The notes beneath the pieces are model-generated. The model searched no databases. It was not told the origin of the DNA and saw nothing but the letters and a program-made list of their open reading frames with translations. Below, piece by piece: positions 16,890-26,469 of a stretch of DNA of 64,000 bases (position 1 is its first letter; every line of letters begins with the position of its first letter). The stretch comes from Kuschelorhynchus macadamiae. Taxonomy: Eukaryota > Arthropoda > Insecta > Coleoptera > Curculionidae. The DNA lies in NCBI GenBank assembly GCA_030620095.1, contig JAUTXW010002491.1, positions 248,001-312,000 of the forward strand, read 5' to 3'. The position numbers and the translations under genes were made by a program.

Positions 16890-17420
16890 ATTTAAGAGCT
16901 ATCGAAACAAAAATAATAATAAAAAACGTTTTGTATTAATTAATAAATGACGAAATACTGTTTTTTATTACATGTACACTTAACTTTGTAATAGTGTTGT
17001 GAAATAACCTACTAAAAACATAAAATAATCAACCACAGTGAAGAATTAAATTAAATTTTAAAGTAAAACTAATAAAAACCATTAAAATAGCATCCAATAA
17101 AACAAATTTAACAATACAAAAATTGGAATACAAACAAATCTCACTCTCATCTATATATGATTAAGAAAGAGAAAGCATTTTTCTATAATTTTTTTAAAAA
17201 AGTTTTTCATTTTGACATCTTATAAATTCAGCAGTGGCATTATATAAACGAATAGCCTGATATGAAAAGCACCTCCTCCGAACATTAACAAGATAACAAG
17301 GAGCACAGTCCGTCGAGACTTTTATGTTGTCCTTACAAAAACGCGCCGACAAATCCGACAAATGTATACAGCTGTGCAGGTGTCCATGCTTTTACGAGGT
17401 TGATGCAAACCGGTAGCGGT
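16890..17420 (-). pseudogene. LINE 3' end (ORF2 C-terminus and 3' UTR)
   Basis: Minus strand from about 17400 to 17130 reads as the C-terminal tail of a non-LTR ORF2: SDLSARFCKDNIKVSTDCA, then YLVNVRRRCFSYQAIRLYN followed by EKLFXKNYRK. This matches the cysteine/arginine-rich end and the 'Fk..lk..yl' close of jockey/CR1-type proteins. An AT-rich stretch to about 16890 would be the 3' UTR. No RT motif remains, consistent with strong 5' truncation. Confidence 0.5.
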
Positions 17421-17629
17421 TAAAAAGGGTAAACGTTCACTTACCGGGGTGATTTAAAAACTAGTTTAAAAATATTTATCCATAATTTTTATTGTAACCT
17501 ATTTTGCTTTATATGTATTAAAAGAAAAATGGAGAAAACGTCAAGTTGTTTAATTAATAGATCTTGATATAATTATAGAAAGTACTGTTTTTAAAAATTT
17601 AGTAAAAAAGGAAATTAATTGTTGAAAAT

Positions 17630-18640
17630 TTCAATCCAAGATTGCGGAACAAAATTGCAGCTTGATAAAGTATGTACAAAATTCAACCTAAAAAACTAAT
17701 TGTGGTATAGAGATAAACTAGTAAATCTGGGGTACGAATTTTAGACGGCGGTACAAAACGACGGCCAAATAAAATATTTGTAATCGTGAAAAAAATCACC
17801 TTCTCAGGTTTTACATATTTTCAGGTTTTAGCGTCCCTAGATGCAAAAAAATGTTTCATCAATTCCGTCGTTTCGTCAATTTGTTTGTCGGTCTGTCAGT
17901 TCGCGACATAGCTTAACAGCTACTTATCAGATTAACTTCCATTTTAGGCAAAAATTAAGATTCACATGGGGATGATCTGGTAATATTTTGTTAAAAAAAT
18001 ATTTTGGTAAAAAAATGGCGAACTAGTGAAACGTTAAATAAATTATTACTAAAAAACTAATTATTCAATTTCCTTAAATTTTGCGCAAAAATCAAGTGTT
18101 ACGAATAAACTGGTAACATTTTGGTATGAATAAAAGATAGCAAAACAAAATGGTGACCAAATAGATTATTTAAAAAATTGAAAAAACTACTTATTAGATT
18201 AATTTCAAATTTTGTGCAAGCAATAAATGTGACGTACAGATAAACTGGTAAAGTTGTGGCACGAATTTAAGATGGTGCAACAAAATGGCGGCTTATAATT
18301 TTTTTAAAAATCAATTGACATTAAATTTTATAGAAAAATTAAATGTGATATAGGGATAAACCTCGGTATAAACTGGCAAAATTCATGACGTAACAAAATG
18401 CCGGTGTTTGTCAATATAAAAAGTACTTACTGAATTTATTTTTAATTATACCCAAAAATCAAGTGTGACATAGGTAGAAACTAGTAAAATATTAATAGGA
18501 ATCCAATATGATGAAAAAAAATGGCAACCATAAAAATGTTTAAAAGATAGTAATGGCTATTATACTCTTCACTATTCCTAATAAATGAAAAGATTCATAA
18601 CGAGGGAAAATCCGGCTAAAGAAAGTTTACCGATTTTTAA
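17630..18640 (+). repeat. R1 dispersed repeat, long copy with internal units
   Basis: Five or six diverged units of about 130-150 bp, each running 'aaaaaactacttat(c)aatt', 'caaattttgc-caaaaa-caagtg', '(t)agg-ataaactggtaaaatttt' and 'gaat-aagatggc-aaacaaaatgg'. The leader with 'cgtccctagatg' and 'ttccgtcg....gtctgtc' is at about 17820-17910. The right end has ACGAGGGAA and 'gtttaccgatttttaa' at 18601-18640, also found at 33262-33302. Non-coding. Confidence 0.75.
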
Positions 18641-19200
18641 ATAAATAGCCAGTAATGTAAACACTACAGGTTTGAAAGATTTATATAGTCGCATGCAAAC
18701 ACTTTTAAAAGAGTATTTTTGTCATTGTACATAGATATTTTTATTTTCTTCGATTATATCAGGAGTTACATTAACCAAAACTTTATTAATATCTTGGATA
18801 CATTTTGCACCTTCAACCTCTTATTTTTGAGTAAATAATTTCTTGAATGCCTTATAAAATTATATTTTCCACCACAATTTCTTATCAGGACACAAAAAAA
18901 TTCGAGGCAATTAAGGTTTCTTGTTAAAAGAAATGAATATTTTTTGCGTTTTAAAGTTTCCTATAAAGATAGACCGGGTTAATCGTAATTTTCCAGCCAT
19001 TTACAAAACACAAAGTAAATTGGTAAATGCTTACATTAATATTTAAAAAATAAAAAATTAAATTCATGCCGCGCGCCTGCAAATATAAAGACAATTGGTT
19101 TATATTAATGTTTGGTGGTATGGATATTTCAATATTTAATTACACGACGGACAACCGGTTTATGCATCTCGCCCCGCGGCGCCTTCGAAAAAGCATAGCA
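18641..19200. other. AT-rich DNA, nothing recognised
   Basis: No coding or repeat signal until the GC-richer patch at about 19130. Confidence 0.4.
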
Positions 19201-19314
19201 TTCGATATTCGAGTGAGATAGTCATATCAAGCGGAGAAGCTTCGAGTGTTCCTTCTTGTCTTGTTAATGTTCGGTGGCACCTCTAAGCAGTAGTAGTGTT
19301 ACATTTAGGAATAC

Positions 19315-19437
19315 ATGACAAAGAAGTGTTTTTTGTGTTTAGACAATGCACTTCGACACTCGATGGACAAGTGTCGCAAAGTGTTTCGTTTATCGATATT
19401 AAACCATCCGAGTTCGGCAATTCCAGTAGACACATGA
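19315..19437 (+). CDS. possible first coding exon with CxxC motif
   Basis: A 40-codon frame after a locally GC-rich, promoter-like patch (19140-19290) begins MTKKCFLCLDNAL and continues RHSMDKCRKVFRL. The two-cysteine start followed by a third Cys is reminiscent of the start of insect ZAD or other zinc-binding domains. A potential splice donor lies at CCA|GTAGAC (19425/19426). I find no downstream exon before the LINE at 19.74 kb. The opposite strand has a 90-codon frame (19283-19555), so the strand is not certain. Unrecognised overall. Confidence 0.25.
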   Translation: MTKKCFLCLDNALRHSMDKCRKVFRLSILNHPSSAIPVDT

Positions 19438-19741
19438 TCATACCTGCAAAGACAAAAACAAAACAGGAATTCTGTACTTTTTGAATGCGATTTTTATTAA
19501 TAAAGTCTAAGAATGGTCTGTATTTGTGGTTACAATAATTAAAAAGATGATACAAAAGCCTCTGAGAGCAAAGTTTTCAGTCTGGTATAAAACAACTTAC
19601 CATTGCTATATATCAATTTTAAGTTTGTGTAGGACTTCTAAATAAGACAAGTGGTGTGCATACGAAAGGATAGTTCTCAGTCTAAATGTAAATCCAGCGT
19701 TTTTACGCAATCCTTAATAGGCAAAACTTTGTCATCAACTT

Positions 19742-20900
19742 TTATAAACTCACTAATATCACAGATTTTTTTGCACAGCATGTGGAGAAAATCCATAGTA
19801 CTAATTTATGGTTGATGGCATTAAAAGCTTTAGAATAATCTAGCAAAATTAAAGCAGATTTAGGACCCTCGTCAAAGTCCTTTCCAATACAGTCCATAAT
19901 ATCGGATAGCACAGCTGCCATGCTAAACCCCTTTCGAAAACCAGACCGGTTTGGTGGAATTATATTATTTTCATTTACAAAGGCTGTAATTTGGCTGTGG
20001 ACATGTGCCTTTTTAGTCCTTCGAATAAAGGCAAGAATACGATTTCTAAGCTCTTTGTATGCCTTCCAGTTTTCAAAAGTTCTGTTGCTTTTATATTTTG
20101 ATAACGCTTTATCTTTAAGGTTAATAACAAATTTAATTCCTTCAGCCATCCAAGAAGTTTTCGGTCTCGTTACTCTTACCGTTCTTATTGGTGCATGATC
20201 ATCAAATAATTTAGTTAAATAGGTCGAAAACATTTACTTTATTATCAAAGTTATTCTCATAAATTATGTTGTACCAAGGGATATTATTCAAGTCGTTTAG
20301 GAACATGTTATATGAAAATCTTTCAAAATCGCGGTACGTAATTATTTTTCGTTTGAATTTGTTAGTTTTAATAGATAACTCGCAAAATGTAAGTTTATGA
20401 CCCGGTCTCCTCTCAGCATCAACCACCCCCGAACCTGGCACGTAATCACAGTACGATATAAAATATTGAATCTATTAATGTTCCAAAAGTGCCAGATACT
20501 CTAGTTGGCTCTTCAATAACTTGGGTAAAATTGTAATTATCAAAGCACTCGGATACCGAATTATTTAAGTTAAAAAGGTCAACATTTATGTGACCTAAGC
20601 AAAAACACAATCTGCTGTACTTTGGCAGCGCTAAAAACAAGGCACTCTCAAAAGAATCTAGTGCCTGATATTTGATACCCGACGGCCAGTAAATAACAGC
20701 CATAATAATACTCATACCGTTGGATTTAAATTTTATCCAAAGTTTCTCAATCGGTGAGTTATTCGAGTCAGCATCCAATATTTCAAACTTTATATTAAAC
20801 TTACATACATAGCCACGCCTCCACCTCTGGTAGCGCGGTCCCTTCTTATTAGGCGAAATTTGCTGTCTAGAAGCAGCTTCTTAAGATCATTAAATCGTCT
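19742..20900 (-). pseudogene. LINE ORF2: APE endonuclease and partial RT
   Basis: Minus-strand fragments in several frames. From 20900 down: RRDRATRGGGVAMYV, then the AP-endonuclease core (20778-20446: SIIMAVIYWPSGIKYQALD, CLGHINVDLFN, TLIDSIF), then the end of the endonuclease and linker (20441-20211: GHKLTFCELSI). A linker to RT fragment follows (20233-19742: TRPKTSWMAEGIKFVINLK, NRSGFRKGFSMAAVLSDIM, ALILLDYSKAFNAINHKLV). The jump from the linker straight to NRSGFRKG shows the first RT blocks are deleted, and the YxDD block and C-terminus are absent. Endonuclease nicking of target DNA and reverse transcription are the family roles; this copy is dead. Confidence 0.85.
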
Positions 20901-20965
20901 ATTTATAGATTAAACAGTAAACAGACGCTAAGTCTCGGTCTCAGTCATAGTTTATAATAAAATAA

Positions 20966-21004
20966 AACTGGTTACACGTGTTTCGCCCTGTCGGGCATCA
21001 TCAG
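20966..21004 (-). ncRNA. hammerhead ribozyme-like motif of PLE pLTR
   Basis: Read on the minus strand from 21004: CTGATGA, one extra T, stem II GCCC/GGGC with GACA loop, then GAA, the self-complementary octamer ACACGTGT, then A. CUGANGA...stem II...GAA...NUH is the hammerhead core. A palindromic stem III that would pair between two RNA copies is known for hammerheads in PLE pLTRs. The motif is sense with respect to the pLTR because this terminal copy is inverted. Stem I is weak (about 2 bp) and there is one extra base before stem II, so activity is uncertain. Confidence 0.6.
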
Positions 21005-21087
21005 ACATATCAAAAGAAATATGTCCTAATTACTAACTAAAATCCTTTAAATTAAATAAATAAATAAATAGTACCTTTAAAATTAAA

Positions 21088-21531
21088 CAACACGTCACAC
21101 ATACAACGTTAAAACATTAAACAATCACATTACATAGTTCGACGGATACTGAAAGAGGTTGAATCGAAATGTGGTAAAATGTATGTAAAAAAACTCCTTA
21201 TACCCAAATTGTAAATAAATAAGGTAGTAATACAATAATGAAAAATTAAAAAAAGAGGTTTACCAGTGGTGAGATTTGAACCCGGATCTCCCCCTAAGTG
21301 GGAGGCAAGAATAATAGATTTACTGCTATTCGAGACTGTAACAATATTTCGTTTTTTGGGTTTTTAGTTGTTAGGTAAATAACTAAAGATGAGGTTCGGT
21401 TCAAAATTAATAATTAATTCACACAACATAAAACAGGGCTCTTTTTAGCTTTGGTTATTTCCATCTTCTCCAAAAGGTCCAATTTTTTACCTTTCTGACA
21501 TTCATGGATAACTGTTACTTCATCCGATGTA
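21088..21531 (-). repeat. PLE 5' inverted terminal copy
   Basis: Reverse complement of 22540-22988 with scattered mismatches, from CAACACGTCACACATAC at the outer side to CATCCGATGTA at the inner side. It includes the antisense of the last about 115 bp of the GIY-YIG reading frame plus the 3' UTR. Confidence 0.93.
21262..21335 (-). other. tRNA-Gly-like segment in PLE inverted copy
   Basis: On the minus strand the stretch TTCTTGCCTCCCACTTAG, then GATCCGGGTTCAAATC resembles the anticodon arm and T-arm of tRNA-Gly(CCC). The 7-nt loop CTCCCAC and the T-loop/B-box GGTTCAAATC are preserved, while the anticodon, T and D stems are poorly paired. The other terminal copy (about 22741-22810) has the same block with CTCTCAC. 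A tRNA-derived piece is inference; a chance B-box cannot be excluded. Confidence 0.4.
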
Positions 21532-21534
21532 ACC

Positions 21535-22084
21535 TCCTGGTGAGTGTATAGATTTAGTTCGAGATCTATTAGTTAAAACGCATCTTCCAGATATAGTTAA
21601 AGATAACCTTATCTCTCTTCTCTCTTTAGTCCTCGACCAAAACTTTTTTAAATTTAATGGCATGTTTTTTAAACAACTAACGGGTTTAGCTATGTGGTCT
21701 TGCCTGTCCCCATTTCTCAGCGAAGTCTTTTTGAACCACTTAGAGAGTAAGATCATGAAAAGTCATTTTGCGCGCCATCTGATCACATATAAGAGATACG
21801 TGGATGATATTTGCGTGGTCTGGAATGGAGATGACCAAGAGTTGTCTGATTTTCTGAACTTTGTAAACAACCTCCACAACAAAATTACCTTTAACCTGGA
21901 GAAAGAAAGTCTTGGTAAGCTGCCTTTCCTAGATCTTTTGCTTATAGATCTGGTAAATCTTCCACAGACAACATTATACAGTTTCATTTCAATTCCCATA
22001 CACATACATTTGCAGCTTTTAATTCTTTCTTTTATAGACTTTTTAAAATACCCCTATCTAAGGACGCTTTTAAAAAAGAACTAA
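21535..22084 (+). pseudogene. PLE reverse transcriptase fragment
   Basis: Reads into the RT palm and thumb. GLAMWSCLSPFLSEVFLNHLE (block with the usual GLAMGSPLSP) comes first, then YKRYVDDICVVWNGDD carrying the YVDD catalytic pair, then FNLEKESLGKLPFLDLLL. The first RT blocks with the other catalytic Asp are missing: the sequence starts where the 5' inverted copy ends at 21531. A frameshift near 21950 moves the continuation (HTHTFAAFNSFFYRLFKIPL) to another frame. Reverse transcription of PLE RNA is the family role; this copy is defective. Confidence 0.85.
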
Positions 22085-22229
22085 ATACTATTTAGCAAAT
22101 AGCATTTAACAACGGCTTCTCGCAAAATTCTATCAACAAATTATACTTTAAGTTCTTTAACGAAACAAAATGTCCTTTAACGTGCATGCATACATGCTGC
22201 CTCAAATAATGACAAAACTTTTAAAACAA

Positions 22230-22657
22230 TTTCTTATTTTGGAAATATTTCAACCCAGTTGGCTAAATTCTTTAAAGGGTTAAATATTTCTATCGTCTTT
22301 AAAACTATCAACCAACTGAAAAGACATTTAGTGACCATGAAAGATAAACTTGAATGTCTGTCAAAGTCGGGTGTTTATGCTTTGAGGTGTGGAAAGTGTT
22401 ATGCCACGTTCATAGGACAGTCAGGACGAAAGATCTTCACCAGGGTTCAAGAACAGGTCAACAAACATAAAAATACAGATATCACAGAAACAAAATCAGC
22501 ATTCGCTAACCATCTTCTATCTACAGGCCACCGATTTTCTACATCGGATGACGTAACAGTTATTATATATATAAATGTCAGAAGGGTAAAAAATTGGACC
22601 TTTTGGAGAAGATGGAAAGAACTAAAGTTAAAAAGAGCCCTGTTTTATGTTGCGTGA
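22230..22657 (+). pseudogene. PLE GIY-YIG endonuclease domain
   Basis: An open frame at 22259-22657 holds LAKFFKGLNISIVFKTINQL, then SGVYALRCGKCYATFIGQSG followed by RKIFTRVQEQ. This is the GIY-YIG fold signature (here GVY...FIG), with the Cys-x-x-Cys pair and Arg/Glu positions usual in Penelope endonucleases. It ends with SAFANHLLSTGHRF and a basic tail. In PLEs this domain nicks the target for priming. The frame is intact but separated from the RT by lesions between 21950 and 22250. The last codons fall inside the terminal repeat. Confidence 0.87.
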
Positions 22658-22988
22658 ATGATATATTTAATTTTGAACCGAACCTCATTTTTAATAATTT
22701 ACCTAACAACTAAAAACCCAAAACGAAGTATTGTTATAGTCCCGAATAGCAGTAAATCTATTATTCTTGCCTCTCACCTAGAAGATACGGGTTCAAATCT
22801 CAACACTGGTATACCTCTTTTTTTAATTTTTCATTATTGTAGTACTACCTTATTTATTTACAATTTAAGCATAAGGAGTTTTTATACATACATTTGACCA
22901 CATTTCGTATCAACCTCTTTCAGTATCCGTCGAACTATGTAATGTGATTTTTTGTTTACTGTTTTAACGTTGTATGTGTGACGTGTTG
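22540..22988 (+). repeat. PLE 3' terminal copy
   Basis: Partner of 21088-21531. It stops at GTGTTG next to the right target duplication and lacks the extra 177 bp with the hammerhead motif that extends the 5' copy. Confidence 0.93.
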
Positions 22989-23002
22989 TCTATTTATAGA
23001 TC

Positions 23003-23333
23003 GAACATTTAAATGACCAACCTTAAGATGTTTTTTTCATTTTTTTGAAAAGGTTTTAATTAGTAATAAAGAGAATGTAAAAAAACACCGCAGCACTAGC
23101 ACAGGAACATTAAACACATCATACTAATATTTATTCTGAGATTTATTCCTAGTTCTTCGCCCCATAGAAGCCAGGCTCAATGTTGGCTGGTTGGTTGGTG
23201 TGTTAAATTTGAGTTTCAACTGCTGAGATACGGAGTGAGCAGTAAAGCGCGGCTTGACAGGAACTTGACAGCAGATGGGGCATCCATATCCGGCGGCTTG
23301 GGCTTGAAGTATTCGGCTGCTGTAATCATAAAT
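23003..23333 (-). pseudogene. LINE ORF2 N-terminal part
   Basis: Minus strand, same frame with stops near 23133 and 23038: YGCPICCQVPVKPRFTAHSV, then LNTPTN-type NTPTNQPTLSLASMGRRTRN, a hydrophobic stretch, and LKVGHLNVRSI, the characteristic start of the AP-endonuclease domain. The PLE insertion point follows directly. A splice-acceptor-like 'gattacag' at about 23335 could alternatively make the upstream part a host exon, but the shared frame with GHLNVRSI favours LINE. Confidence 0.6.
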
Positions 23334-23980
23334 CTAGTCTTATTTTCTATAAAAATATTATATTAAAGTGTTTTGTATTTCTCAGTATCTGTATTTTCTT
23401 TTATATGACGCTTCCAGAATTTAGTAGATTCTAAACGGCTGTAAATAAATAACTAGCATTTGTAGCCAGACAGTTTGTAGCTTTAAAGCGTTTTTCCTTA
23501 ATGTTTTTTTTTAAATATGGCATTCATTTTAACCTTAGAGTGAGAAAGAAAATAGTACGCTATTATGATTATTTTGTTAAACGCCGTGGCGCCCATGTTG
23601 TTTTTATTCTCGGGTTTGGCTGTAGTAAACATTAGTTAACATATATTAGACATAACTAAAAAAATATTGGGTGAAAATGTAATATCGCATATATTTCGTC
23701 CATAGTAATTTTATTTCTCAAAAAACTAAAAGGGAAAAACAATATTATTTCAAAAAATAAGTACTCAGTAAAACTCCTAACAAGAATTTATAAAAGCGAA
23801 GTGCCACAACGCCGCCTACACTGATGTAAATAAAATAATTAATTTTTCTCCCATTAGGGCAGCCAGTTAGTAAAGAAATTTATTTGGCATTTGTGGTTAT
23901 GATGTGTGACTGGAAGTAGTGTTTTAGTGCGTTTCAAATGTTCGTTGTGTGTTGTTTTTAATAAAAGTGTAATTTTTAAT
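23334..23980. other. AT-rich DNA, possible promoter/5' region of 23987 exon
   Basis: Two GC-richer patches, 'cgccgtggcgcccatg' near 23582 and 'gccacaacgccgcctacac' near 23802, could be 5' UTR or element ends. No TATA or coding signal is clear. Confidence 0.25.
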
Positions 23981-23986
23981 ATAATT

Positions 23987-24401
23987 ATGTTTTCGTATAA
24001 TTTTCCGGATCTTACGTTTCACAGGTGAGTGTAAACACTTTAAAACAGTGGCGTATATAGAAACATCATAGAAACCTACATATCCGAAATTAATGAAATA
24101 TATGCCAGTTTGCCTATAAAACTTAAACACAGTAATTATAATATTTATAGTATATTATTTTAATTGTAGAAGAGATTTTAGGATACATTTTGGTTTTTGT
24201 GGTGAGAAAATTAAAGGCATGTGTGACATGTTTAAAATATTTAGACTAGAAGTGGAAATAGCAATAAGCAATTTACAAAATAGAAAAACTTTTAGAAACT
24301 TAATGAAAGCTTTTCAATTGATAATTGATATTTGTAAAGCTGGAGAAAGACTCTTCAGGTTTTTTTTTTTAAGAAATAATGATTCTGACAGAAAAATTTA
24401 A
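23987..24401 (+). CDS. possible two-exon gene, unrecognised product
   Basis: Exon 1 would be 23987-24024 (MFSYNFPDLTFH, ending CACAG), followed by a consensus donor GTGAGT at 24025. A pyrimidine-rich acceptor 'attttaattgtag' ends at 24169. Exon 2 (24170-24401) continues in frame through IHFGFCGEKIKGMCDMFKIF, EIAISNLQNRKTFRNLMKAF and IDICKAGERLF to a TAA, for 89 residues in total. Immediately after a run of 12 T the frame changes and another open frame (24379-24570, SEFNLIFNIYCFGNYIYDND, then KNYFKIRIHHKTFKK) follows, so the original protein may have been longer. I recognise no family. It could be the first exons of a gene or a transposon-borne gene such as a THAP/hAT type. Confidence 0.35.
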
Positions 24402-24574
24402 AAATGTTTCTGAATTTAATTTAATATTTAACATTTATTGTTTTGGCAATTATATTTATGATAATGATACTCTGAATGTGCACTATATTCAATTAATCAA
24501 ATTAGCATTAAAAAACTATTTTAAAATTAGAATCCATCATAAAACTTTTAAGAAATTGGAATTCCCTTAAAACC

Positions 24575-24935
24575 CTGATTGAGGAGTTTATTTAATACAA
24601 GAATAATTTCATTTCGAAATTTAAGAATGTGAAGTATATATAAGAAAAACATAGTTTCTTCTAATGGGAGCTAAATACCTTTTGCATTTTAAAAAATGGG
24701 ACATGTCATATATAAGTTAGAGCTTTTTGTTACAATATAAAAAATAGAGCAGATAATAGAAGTAAAAATAACTGTTAAAATTATTGGTGGAAAATGGCTG
24801 AATTTTAGATATAGCAAAGGTATATTTGCATAATTAAATTCGTGACCTCTTAATATTCAATCTAAAATCTAGTAATTTGGCAAAACACAGGCTTTTGCAA
24901 TAGCAATATGAAGGTCTGTGTTTTTATTATAAAAT
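24575..24935. other. AT-rich DNA, nothing recognised
   Basis: No feature seen between the possible gene and the next R1 copy. Confidence 0.4.
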
Positions 24936-24939
24936 TACA

Positions 24940-26215
24940 TCACCCTCTGAGATTTTTTCAGATCTTCACATTTCAGGGTCCCTAGATCCGGAAAAACATG
25001 TTCTCCCAATTGCGTCGGTCTGTCTGTCTGACTGTCTGTCTGTTGGTCTGTCTGTTCGCGGCATAGATAAAAAACTACTAACTCAATTCACTTCAAATTT
25101 TGATAAAAAATTAAGTGGTTTGGGGATGACTTGGTAGCATCTTTGTAAAAATCCAATGTGGCCAAAGAAAATGGCAGTCTAGTGAAATATTAAAAAAATT
25201 ATTTCTCCAATGTATGTTAAATTTTGCACAAAAATCAAGTTTTATGTAGGAATCAACTGGTAAAATTTTGGTAAAAATCCAAGGTAATTCAAGATGGCGG
25301 AACAAAATGTCGGCTTAATAAAATATTTGTAATCGTGAAAAAATCGCTTTTTCAGGTTTTACATATCTACTCATTTTAGAGTCTATAACTGGCAAAAAAT
25401 ATGAAATGAAATGAAATGAAATTTATTAATAATTGCTTATCGCTAAGAAATATACATATGTAGTTGTAAAACAAACAAAAATAAAGTACACAACAATAAA
25501 TGACCTTCAATGTACTCCTATTATATAAATTATTAACAAAAATAAACTTACAAAACCAATTCATATTGGAATATTTTCTTTTAGATATTTGTCAAGACAT
25601 TTTTTAAAGCTTTGAATTGTATCACAATTTTTTATTTTACTGGGTAATTCATTATACATTTTATGACCATTATGGAAAACATTATTTTGACTAGAGTTGC
25701 ATTTAACTGTTTCAATATAAAAATTATTGTTACATCTGGTATTATCCATGAATATCACTTACAAATCTACATCTTCTTAGTAAATGTTCAGGTAACAACC
25801 CGTTCACCATTTTATATATAAAAACCAAAAGTGATTGTTTGATTGACACTCAGTAATTTAACTACCTCCAAGATAGTCCTAATTCTAGTATACCTATTGC
25901 ACTTTAAAATGCACCTAAGTGCTTGATTTTGACGTTTCTGTAAAATTTCTATATCTGCTCTTTTAAACAAAAATAGTATGGTGGAGCAAAAATTAAGGTG
26001 AGGTAATATAATAGTCTTATAAACTGTTAACTTTGACCACTCGCTTAAGTTATTAATATGTTTTATCAAGTCCCTCGGCCCGTAGGTTGGTTTGTCTGTC
26101 TGTCTATCAGTTCATGGCATAGCTTAAAAACTATTTCCCCAAATTTTGGGTAAAAATTAAGGGTCTTATAGGGATGACCTAGTAACAAACAAAATAGCGG
26201 CCTAGTCCAAAAAGA
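24940..26215 (+). repeat. R1 dispersed repeat split by a LINE insertion
   Basis: R1 leader and units at 24940-25403 and 26061-26215, in the standard order ('gggtccctagatc', gtctgtctg run, 'gcggcatag-taaaaaactac', 'caaaatgtcggcttaataaaatatttgtaatcgtgaaaaaatc'). The second leader is interrupted after 'ggcaaaaaatatg' and resumes at 'ttttatcaagtccctcgg', so the LINE fragment went into a pre-existing R1 copy. Confidence 0.75.
25404..26054 (-). mobile_element. 5'-truncated LINE fragment with 6-bp TSD
   Basis: Minus strand. The C-terminal RT/thumb part of a non-LTR ORF2 (26069-25812: NNLSEWSKLTVYKTIILPHL, then RADIEILQKRQNQALRCILK) is followed after a frameshift by the tail (25758-25561: YNELPSKIKNCDTIQSFKKC, then YLKENIPI). 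The 3' end carries a short TTTCA repeat (25404-25425 read on the minus strand). AATATG flanks both sides (25398-25403, 26055-26060), consistent with target-primed insertion of a 5'-truncated copy. Confidence 0.8.
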
Positions 26216-26469
26216 ATAAGGCAGCCCCTGAAAAAGGAAAATAACGGGTTTAACTATTTGATAAAATATTTTGAAGCTGGCAGGTTTTCAGTATACAGGT
26301 AAATCATATATTATGTTATACAGGGGAAGTAGGTATATATAGGACATTTTTTCCTATAGAAAATCTGGTTAAACCTCTATTTTTCCTACATTCCGGTATA
26401 AGACATCGATTTAGGAGATTTGGAAAATACATAGTAGACCTTTTTGTTTTCGCAACCGTAAAATGTTTT

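Larger units (their letters stand above)
20911..22987 (+). mobile_element. Penelope-like element (PLE) with inverted pLTR copies
   Basis: A 2.08-kb retroelement inserted in the LINE with a perfect 14-bp target duplication. Its plus-strand coding part has an RT fragment followed by a GIY-YIG endonuclease, the order that defines EN-bearing Penelope-like elements. The 3' end (22540-22988) recurs in inverted orientation at the 5' end (21088-21531), and 177 bp more (20911-21087) lies outside that. Inverted terminal pLTR copies and 5' truncation of the RT are known features of PLE insertions. Confidence 0.88.
19742..23333 (-). mobile_element. non-LTR retrotransposon (LINE), interrupted by a PLE
   Basis: Minus-strand LINE of jockey/CR1 type spread over 3.6 kb, of which 20911-22987 is an inserted Penelope-like element. 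The flanking LINE parts join in reading order across the 14-bp duplication GTCTATTTATAGAT (20897-20910 and 22988-23001): the start of the endonuclease (GHLNVRSI) lies just right of the PLE and the RRDRATRGGGVAMYV block just left of it. The reading frame upstream of the endonuclease extends to about 23333 (NTPTNQPTLSLASMGRR). The 3' part is truncated within the RT. Confidence 0.85.

Noticed and set aside
21662..22005. Minus-strand frames opposite the PLE RT (21520-21756, 21763-22005)
   Set aside because: Shadows of the RT on the other strand, with no motifs.
23137..23335. Host terminal exon with acceptor-like 'gattacag'
   Set aside because: The frame continues, apart from stops, into the GHLNVRSI start of the LINE endonuclease, so LINE origin is simpler.
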